From NCBI GenBank assembly GCA_025357175.1, contig JANXPS010000156.1:1-6294 (forward strand): DNA of 6,294 nt. Direction: 5' to 3'. The notes under the pieces are model-generated. The model ran no database searches. It was not told the origin of the DNA and saw nothing but the letters and a program-made list of their open reading frames with translations. Position numbers and translations under genes: made by a program. The DNA is from Deltaproteobacteria bacterium (GTDB lineage Bacteria; Desulfobacterota; Deferrimicrobia; Deferrimicrobiales; Deferrimicrobiaceae). This document shows, in pieces, positions 1 through 4,788 of this stretch. Each line of letters opens with the position of its first letter. Positions within the stretch are counted from its first letter, which is position 1.

Positions 1-2
1 CG

Positions 3-152
3 CTCGGCCTGTCCGACCGCAAGTCGTTCCGGGAGCTGTACCTGAAGCCTGCGCTGGAAGCCGGCCTGATCGAGATGACGATCCCCGGCAAACCGAACAG
101 CCGGTTGCAGAAATATCGCGTCGCCGGAGCGCTGGGCCGGCGCGGGAGCTGA
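3..152 (+). CDS. C-terminal end of a Fic-associated / RecG-like ATP-binding regulator (5' partial)
   Basis: An open frame enters from the left edge and ends at TGA 150-152, giving 49 residues. It contains the stretches LGLSDRKSFRELYLKPALE and GLIEMTIPGKPNSRLQKYR. This 'DRKSFRELYLKPAL...GLIEMTIPGKPNS..QKYR' pattern is the small winged-helix-like tail that I know from the C-termini of Fic family proteins and of AlbA_2/RecG-like ATP-binding putative regulators. There it probably helps bind DNA. The diagnostic catalytic or ATP-binding part lies outside the window, so the two families cannot be told apart. The GC-rich codon use matches the resident genes downstream rather than the nearby fic gene. 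The family of the tail is fairly sure; the full product is not. Confidence 0.7.
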   Translation, partial: LGLSDRKSFRELYLKPALEAGLIEMTIPGKPNSRLQKYRVAGALGRRGS

Positions 153-441
153 TCGCGGCGTTCCGAGGCGGGTGGTCCGCTTCTTGACCTCCGCCGGGCA
201 TGGACCCGGCGTTCGAATCCCGAGCCTTCCCCGTTCTACGCCGTCCTGTACCGGTTCTTCGACCGTTTCACCCGCGAGTGTAAACCGGCGTCGAAAGTTG
301 ACCCCTATCCGAATTCAATTATGACCCATGGTTACGTCTGGATATCCCTTTGATAACGGGTGGTTTTCCCGAGAAGGGACGGGTGACGATCGGACGCCGA
401 TTTTGCTCTTAAGTGGGTCACCTTCCAATTCTGGTTCACAC
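153..441. other. Intergenic region without a convincing gene
   Basis: This stretch separates the left partial gene from the fic promoter. No ORF here has both a start with a ribosome-binding site and recognisable content. One frame around 234-278 reads FYAVLYRFFDRFTRE, which looks protein-like and could be a scrap of a broken gene, but it has no start and is too short to identify. Composition changes along the stretch: 153-280 is GC-rich like the flanking chromosome, and after about 290 it becomes more AT-rich. The insertion-element-like motifs at 279-436 are described separately. Confidence 0.6.
279..436. mobile_element. Possible remnant of IS21-family element end(s)
   Basis: The stretch starts with TGT (279-281), then has TTGACCCC at 298-305 and TATGACCC at 320-327. 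An inverted copy, GTGGGTCACC, lies at 413-422. IS21-family elements typically begin with TGT or TG and carry several terminal repeats containing TGACCC / GGGTCA; the left motif order here (TGT, GGCGTCGAAAG, TTGACCCC) looks like such an end. No istA or istB coding sequence is present, so this could only be a solo end, a deletion remnant or a small non-autonomous derivative. The assignment rests on motif resemblance recalled from the family, not on a database match. It sits at the GC-rich/AT-rich boundary just before the foreign-looking fic gene. Confidence 0.35.
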
Positions 442-513
442 ACAATAACCTAGCGTTGACTACTCACAATAATCTAGCTATCATAAGACATAATAACCTA
501 GCGGTAACTGAGG
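442..513 (+). repeat. Three direct repeats with exact 24-bp period (likely operator of fic)
   Basis: Three related 14-mers lie at 442-455 (ACAATAACCTAGCG), 466-479 (ACAATAATCTAGCT) and 490-503 (ATAATAACCTAGCG). Relative to the first copy, the second differs at two positions and the third at one. Each contains CTAG, at 450-453, 474-477 and 498-501, exactly 24 bp apart. The 10-bp spacers are not conserved, as expected for protein-binding sites rather than a recent tandem duplication. The array covers the predicted promoter: copy 1 ends at the -35 box, copy 2 fills the spacer and touches the -10, and copy 3 covers the expected transcription start. This placement suggests repression, plausibly by the N-terminal winged-helix-like domain of the encoded Fic protein. 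Confidence 0.75.
456..484 (+). promoter_or_regulatory. Sigma70-type promoter of the fic gene
   Basis: TTGACT (456-461, five of six to TTGACA) is followed by a 17-bp spacer and TATCAT (479-484, five of six to TATAAT). Transcription would start near 490-492, giving a leader of about 30 nt. The promoter is interleaved with the three 24-bp repeats, so a factor bound there would block RNA polymerase. The match to consensus is strong, which suits a gene that must be held down by a repressor. Confidence 0.65.
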
Positions 514-520
514 TGTGAAC

Positions 521-2050
521 ATGGCAACAACACCAGCGCAACGCAGACTTGCTGAAGCACTCGATGTCCTGAAGAAATTGCAGGATGGTGGCAGGACTGC
601 AGTTAAATCAAGTGATCTAACTCGATTACGGCGGGAAAGTCTTGTCAGTAATGGATTCCTGCGACTGATTGTCAAAGGGTGGTACATGCCCTCACGTCCG
701 GGGGAGGACACCGGAGACAGCACACCTTGGTATGCAGCTATGCGTGACTTTATTCATGGGTACTGCGATGAGAGATTTGGGGATCGTTGGCATGTTTCAG
801 CAGCATACTCGCTACTTTTGCACGCCGGCACAACAATCTCGCCACGGCAGGTTGTGATCCATTCGCCACTTGGGAAAAACGGTCTTCTGAAGTTGCCGGA
901 CGATTGCTCGATCCTTGATTATAAGGCCAAAGATTTCCCGGCAGCGGTTAAAATACAAACCGTTGATGGAGTCAAAGCTCTTATACTGCCTTTAGCTCTT
1001 ATCCGTGTGCCGGAAGCATTTTTCGTAACTTATGCCCAGGACGCACAAATTGCGCTGCATCAACTTCGTGATGCGTCTGAACTCAATCGTGAGTTGCTCG
1101 AAGGGGGCCATAGTACAGTCGCCGGACGTCTTGCCGGTGCATTGCGGGCATCAGGCCGTAAAGAATTGGCGGATGATGTGCTGGCCACCATGCGGGCTGC
1201 AGGGTTTGTGGTCAACGAAACAAATCCATTTAACGTCGCACCGCCAAGCCTGCAATTCACTAGAGCACAATCGCCATACGTTCTTCGTATGCGTTTGATG
1301 TGGCAAGCCATGAGGGAAACAGTATTTGCCTGTTTCCCACCAGAACCTGGCATTCCTGCGGATATTGATAAATATATGGAGATTGTTGAGGAGAACTACC
1401 AGACGGATGCCTATCACTCTCTATCGATTGAGGGGTACCGTGTCACTGCCGAACTTATTCGGAAAGTTGCTACCGGAAACTGGAATCCCGATGATAATGC
1501 TTCTGACGCAGAAGCAAAAAATGCCATGGCCGCTCATGGGTACTGGCTTGCGCATAATGAGGTCAAGGCAACGATCAGAGGCATTCTGACAGGTGCAAAC
1601 CCTGGTGCTGCATTCCGTTTGGATCACGCTTCATGGTATCGCAACCTTTTCTCACCCAATGTCGATGCCGGTTTTCTCAAGCCTGCGGATCTGGCCGGTT
1701 ATCGAGCAGACAAGGTATTTATCCGGAACGCATCTCATGTTCCGCCTTCTCAGGAAGCGGTCCGTGACATGATGCCGGAACTGTGCGACCTGCTGGAGGC
1801 CGAGTCCAGCTCAGCCGTGCGTGCCGTTCTTGGGCATTTTCTGTTCGTGTACATCCATCCATATTTTGATGGCAATGGTAGATTGGGCCGGTTCCTTATG
1901 AATACCATGCTGGCGTCTGGCGGGTATCCGTGGACGGTCATTCGGATTGAACTACGAGCGGACTACATGGCAGCCCTCGAATCGGCGAGTTCACGTGGAG
2001 AGATAAAGCCTTTCGCAGAATTTATTGCCAAATCGATGAATGCTCACTGA
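521..2050 (+). CDS. Fic family protein with N-terminal AbiEi-like antitoxin/winged-helix region
   Basis: A predicted AMP-transferase (AMPylator) of 509 residues. The FIC motif HPYFDGNGRLGR is intact at residues 446-457, with catalytic His446. An inhibitory-helix motif of the [S/T]xxxE[G/N] type, SLSIEG, lies at residues 300-305, so Glu304 should hold the enzyme inactive from within. The motif lies N-terminal to the Fic core, as in class II Fic proteins. Residues of roughly 10-230 look like type IV antitoxins of the AbiEi group: a winged-helix-like start ending in GFLRLIVKGWYMPSRPG, then WHVSAAYSLLLHAGTTISPRQVVIHSP, then a helical part. I infer that this half binds DNA and represses the gene. 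ATG 521 is preferred over the in-frame GTG at 515, because AGG at 511-513 sits 7 nt before ATG but only 1 nt before GTG. GC content (about 50%) is well below the neighbours, suggesting transfer. No partner gene is adjacent. The Fic call is firm; the AbiEi resemblance is by eye, and target and phenotype are unknown. Confidence 0.9.
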   Translation: MATTPAQRRLAEALDVLKKLQDGGRTAVKSSDLTRLRRESLVSNGFLRLIVKGWYMPSRPGEDTGDSTPWYAAMRDFIHGYCDERFGDRWHVSAAYSLLLHAGTTISPRQVVIHSPLGKNGLLKLPDDCSILDYKAKDFPAAVKIQTVDGVKALILPLALIRVPEAFFVTYAQDAQIALHQLRDASELNRELLEGGHSTVAGRLAGALRASGRKELADDVLATMRAAGFVVNETNPFNVAPPSLQFTRAQSPYVLRMRLMWQAMRETVFACFPPEPGIPADIDKYMEIVEENYQTDAYHSLSIEGYRVTAELIRKVATGNWNPDDNASDAEAKNAMAAHGYWLAHNEVKATIRGILTGANPGAAFRLDHASWYRNLFSPNVDAGFLKPADLAGYRADKVFIRNASHVPPSQEAVRDMMPELCDLLEAESSSAVRAVLGHFLFVYIHPYFDGNGRLGRFLMNTMLASGGYPWTVIRIELRADYMAALESASSRGEIKPFAEFIAKSMNAH

Positions 2051-2183
2051 TATACCCACCCTACCTGCCCCCCCGGATTTCGTGCCGATTGCGAACGGGG
2101 ATTTTCGCGGATAACCTGAATCATCCGATGAGGGTGCCAATTCGAGGGAAACGATTCACCGAATGAAAGAGAGGGGTGACACG
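2051..2183. other. Spacer between fic and the HMA gene
   Basis: The spacer returns to GC-rich sequence within a few bases of the fic stop, starting with a C-run at about 2067-2074, so the AT-rich block ends close to the gene. A weak inverted repeat (GCGAA at 2091-2095, TTCGC at 2104-2108) lacks a following T-run and is not a good terminator. A poor promoter candidate for the HMA gene is TTGCGA (2089-2094), 17 bp, TAACCT (2112-2117); it matches consensus at only seven of twelve positions. I see no metal-regulator palindrome of the CueR type. Confidence 0.4.
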
Positions 2184-2411
2184 ATGGGAGATTCCAGCGT
2201 GATCGAACTGGTCGTTCAGGGCATGACGTGCGGGCACTGCGTCATGGCCGTTAAAAAAAGTCTTGCCGTTCTGCCCGGCGTCTCGGAGGTCGAGGTGACG
2301 CTCGAACCGCCGCGCGCCAGGGTGACGATCGATCCCGACGCGGTCTCGCCCGAGGCGCTGGCCGTTGCAACGGGCAGGGAGGGGTATCCGTCCTCGGTCG
2401 CATCCGGCTGA
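2184..2411 (+). CDS. Heavy-metal-associated (HMA) domain protein, CopZ-like copper chaperone
   Basis: A single-domain cytoplasmic protein of 75 residues that probably binds Cu(I) and passes it to a partner. The metal-binding motif GMTCGHC is at residues 13-19, with Cys16 and Cys19. The remainder fits the beta-alpha-beta-beta-alpha-beta HMA fold: VIELVVQ, the helix AVKKSLAVLPGV, SEVEVTLE, ARVTIDPD, a helix starting SPEAL, and a terminal EGYPSSV. GMTCGHC is the form usual in CopZ/Atx1-type chaperones and in copper ATPase N-terminal domains. ATG 2184 is chosen over the in-frame ATG 2163 because GAGAGGGG (2169-2176) lies 7 nt upstream of it; an upstream start would add only MKERGDT. No copper ATPase or regulator is in the window, and the next gene is fadE, so the gene is an orphan here. 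Family is certain; metal specificity is inferred. Confidence 0.9.
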   Translation: MGDSSVIELVVQGMTCGHCVMAVKKSLAVLPGVSEVEVTLEPPRARVTIDPDAVSPEALAVATGREGYPSSVASG

Positions 2412-2419
2412 GAAAGATA

Positions 2420-2480
2420 GCGCCCCGGAAGCCCGGGGGAAGCGCAGCGCATCGTATGTGCGAACGGGGGCGAATCCCCG
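2420..2480 (+). other. Three consecutive hairpins in the HMA-fadE spacer
   Basis: The 91-nt spacer folds on paper into three neighbouring stems. The first is GCGC+CCCGG (2420-2428) with CCGGG (2433-2437) and GCGC (2442-2445), with a GGAA bulge. The second pairs GCGCA and TGTGC, within about 2447-2463, including one G-U pair. The third pairs CGGGG (2465-2469) with CCCCG (2476-2480). No T-run follows any of them, so none is a classical terminator. They end 12 nt before the fadE ribosome-binding site (2493-2498) and could be an mRNA-processing or stability element, or an unidentified leader. GC-rich DNA forms hairpins by chance, so function is uncertain and I recognise no riboswitch class. Confidence 0.35.
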
Positions 2481-2502
2481 GAGATTCAAATCGAGGTGTG
2501 TC

Positions 2503-4788
2503 ATGTCGATGGGCGCCTGGCTCGCGGTCGTCATTCTCGGAATCGCACTCATCGCAGGAATCGTTATTTCGTTCCCCCCCCTGAGACGCCGTCTGCTCGG
2601 CCCGCTGTTGCTGTCGGTTTACCGCCGCCGGATGCCGCCGATGTCGCAGACCGAGCGGGATGCGATCGACGCGGGAACCGTCTGGTGGGAGGGCGATCTG
2701 TTTTCCGGCAGGCCCGACTGGGACCGGTTTCTCGCGTTCCCGCCGCCCCGCCTGACGTCCGAAGAGCAGTCCTTCCTCGACAACGAAACCGAGAAGCTGT
2801 GCGCGATGGTCGGCGACTGGGATACGGTCCATGTCCGGGGGGACCTTTCCGACGACGCATGGCGCCTGATCAGGGACGGCGGATTTCTCGGCATGATCAT
2901 CCCGAAAAAATATGGCGGCAAGGAGTTTTCCGCCTTCGCGCATTCGCAGGTCATCATGAAACTGGCGTCCCGCTGCGCGGATGCCGCCGTGACGGTCATG
3001 GTTCCCAACTCGCTGGGCCCCGCCGAACTGCTGATCCATTACGGGACCGAGGCGCAGAAAGACCATTACCTGCCGCGTCTCGCGAAAGGGCTGGAGATCC
3101 CGTGCTTTGCGCTCACCGGGCCGGATGCCGGCTCGGACGCCGCCTCGATTCCCGATGTCGGGATCGTCTGCAAGGGAACGTGGGAAGGCCGCGAAACGGT
3201 CGGCATGCGCGTCTCGTGGGAGAAGCGATATATCACCCTCGCGCCGGTCGCGACGCTGATCGGGCTCGCCTTCCGGCTGCGCGACCCCGATCGCCTCCTT
3301 GGCGACCGGGACGATCTCGGGATCACATGCGCCCTGGTTCCGGCCGATACGCCGGGCGTCGAGATCGGCCGGCGGCACGACCCGCTCGGCGCCGCCTTCA
3401 AGAACGGCCCGACCCGCGGGAGCGACGTGTTCATGCCGCTTGACAGGATCATCGGCGGGCCGAAGATGGCCGGTGCGGGCTGGCGCATGCTGATGGAGTG
3501 CCTGGCGGCGGGCCGGGGAATTTCGCTGCCGTCGACCGCGTGCGGGGGGGCCAAGCTCGCGGTTCGGACCACCGGCGCCTACGCGCGGGTACGGCGGCAG
3601 TTTAAGACGCCGATCGGACGATTCGAGGGGATCGAGGAGCCGCTTGCCCGGATGGGGGGCAACCTTTACATGATGGATGCGGCGCGGATCACGACCGCCG
3701 CCGCGGTCGGCCTCGGCGAGAAGCCGTCGGTGATTTCCGCGATCTGCAAGCACCACCTGACCGAGCGGGAACGGATCGTCGTGAACGACGCGATGGACAT
3801 CCAGGGGGGGAAGGCGATCTGCGACGGGCCCGGCAACCTGCTGGGATCGGCATACCGGCATCTTCCGATCGGCATCACCGTCGAAGGGGCAAACATCCTG
3901 ACGCGCAGCCTCATCATCTTCGGGCAAGGTGCGATCCGCTGCCACCCCTACGTGCTGAAGGAAATGGAAGCGGCGCGCGAGGGCGACCAGACTGCGCTGG
4001 ACGAGGCGTTTTTCGGCCACCTCCGCCATGTGGCCTCGAACAAGCTTCGGGCCTTCGGAATGGCGCTGACCGGCTCGCGATTCGCCGCCTCGCCCTCGGG
4101 CGCTGCAGAGGAAACGCGACGATACTATCGCGACCTGTCGCGCCTCTCGGCCGCGTTCGCCTGGCTTTCCGACGTGTCGATGCTGATTCTCGGGGGGGGA
4201 TTGAAGCGGCGGGAACGGATATCGGCCCGTCTCGGCGATGCGCTGTCGATGATGTATCTCGCGTCGTGCGCGCTCAAGCATTTCGAGGACGAAGGGCGGC
4301 AGGCCGACGATCTGCCGCTGGTGGAATGGTCGGTCCAGGACGCCCTGCATCGGGCTGCCGAAGCGATGCACCTCGCGCTGGCGAACTTCCCGTGGCGGTT
4401 CACAGGCATGCTGCTGCGCACGGTGATCTTTCCGCTGGGCCGCCGTTTCCCGCCCCCGTCCGATGCGCTCGGACACCGGGTTGCGAGGTTGCTGATCGCG
4501 CCGTGCGCCGCGCGCGACCGGCTGACGGCGGGGATGTACCTGCCGGAATCCGGGGAGGAGCCGCTCTGCCGCCTCGAGGCGGCGTTCGAAGCGGCAGTCG
4601 AAGCGGAGCCGGTCGAGACGCGCGTGGACGCTGCCCGGAAAGCCGGCATCGTCCAGGGGCCGGACGAGACGGCGCGGATGCGCGCCGCGATCGAGGCGAA
4701 GGTGATCACGGAGGCGGAGGGTGCGTTGATGGGGCGGGCGTCCCGGCTGCGCGCGGGGGTGATCCGGGTAGACGAATTTCCGGGCTGA
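2503..4788 (+). CDS. fadE: Acyl-CoA dehydrogenase FadE
   Basis: A flavin-dependent enzyme of 761 residues that catalyses the first step of fatty-acid beta-oxidation, acyl-CoA to trans-2-enoyl-CoA. It matches E. coli FadE (about 814 residues) nearly throughout. Matching stretches are RMPPMSQTERDAIDAGTVWW and WEGDLFSGRPDW near the start, VPNSLGPAELLIHYGTEAQK, CFALTGPDAGSDAASIPD (residues 201-218), IGRRHDPLG, NGPTRGSDVF, IIGGPKMAG.GWRMLMECL, RRQFKTPIGRFEGIEEPLAR, TVEGANILTRS and IFGQGAIRCHPYVLKEME. Glu461 in EGAN probably corresponds to the catalytic Glu of the medium-chain enzyme. Residues of roughly 470-755 form the FadE-specific C-terminal domain (DUF1974), including LGGGLKRRERISARLGDALS. Residues 4-24 form one membrane segment; E. 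coli FadE has a longer N-terminal membrane region, which accounts for most of the length difference. ATG 2503 follows GAGGTG at 2493-2498; the frame is open back into the HMA gene, but no earlier start has a ribosome site or FadE-like sequence. The last 83 nt overlap the opposing PBP gene. Confidence 0.96.
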   Translation: MSMGAWLAVVILGIALIAGIVISFPPLRRRLLGPLLLSVYRRRMPPMSQTERDAIDAGTVWWEGDLFSGRPDWDRFLAFPPPRLTSEEQSFLDNETEKLCAMVGDWDTVHVRGDLSDDAWRLIRDGGFLGMIIPKKYGGKEFSAFAHSQVIMKLASRCADAAVTVMVPNSLGPAELLIHYGTEAQKDHYLPRLAKGLEIPCFALTGPDAGSDAASIPDVGIVCKGTWEGRETVGMRVSWEKRYITLAPVATLIGLAFRLRDPDRLLGDRDDLGITCALVPADTPGVEIGRRHDPLGAAFKNGPTRGSDVFMPLDRIIGGPKMAGAGWRMLMECLAAGRGISLPSTACGGAKLAVRTTGAYARVRRQFKTPIGRFEGIEEPLARMGGNLYMMDAARITTAAAVGLGEKPSVISAICKHHLTERERIVVNDAMDIQGGKAICDGPGNLLGSAYRHLPIGITVEGANILTRSLIIFGQGAIRCHPYVLKEMEAAREGDQTALDEAFFGHLRHVASNKLRAFGMALTGSRFAASPSGAAEETRRYYRDLSRLSAAFAWLSDVSMLILGGGLKRRERISARLGDALSMMYLASCALKHFEDEGRQADDLPLVEWSVQDALHRAAEAMHLALANFPWRFTGMLLRTVIFPLGRRFPPPSDALGHRVARLLIAPCAARDRLTAGMYLPESGEEPLCRLEAAFEAAVEAEPVETRVDAARKAGIVQGPDETARMRAAIEAKVITEAEGALMGRASRLRAGVIRVDEFPG

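Noticed and set aside
201..235. TTCGAAT with flanking C/G runs, like the T-loop and 3' end of a tRNA (possible attachment site)
   Set aside because: The bases flanking TTCGAAT do not form the required 5-bp stem, no anticodon arm precedes it, and no matching direct repeat is found beyond the fic gene.
442..513. The 24-bp repeats as a CRISPR array or plasmid iterons
   Set aside because: The repeats are too short, the spacers only 10 bp, there are no cas or rep genes, and the array overlaps a promoter directly before a gene.
515..520. GTG at 515 as the fic start
   Set aside because: Only 1 nt separates it from AGG at 511-513; ATG 521 has proper 7-nt spacing and adds no missing sequence.
2465..2480. 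Resemblance of GGGGGCGAATCCCCG to part of a cobalamin riboswitch
   Set aside because: The rest of the conserved cobalamin core (B12 box and GCCACTG-like segment) is absent, and neither neighbouring gene is a B12 target.
2365..2502. Upstream extension of the fadE frame into the HMA gene
   Set aside because: The extension has no ribosome-binding site and does not resemble the FadE N-terminus. ATG 2503 has GAGGTG in place and starts directly with a membrane segment.
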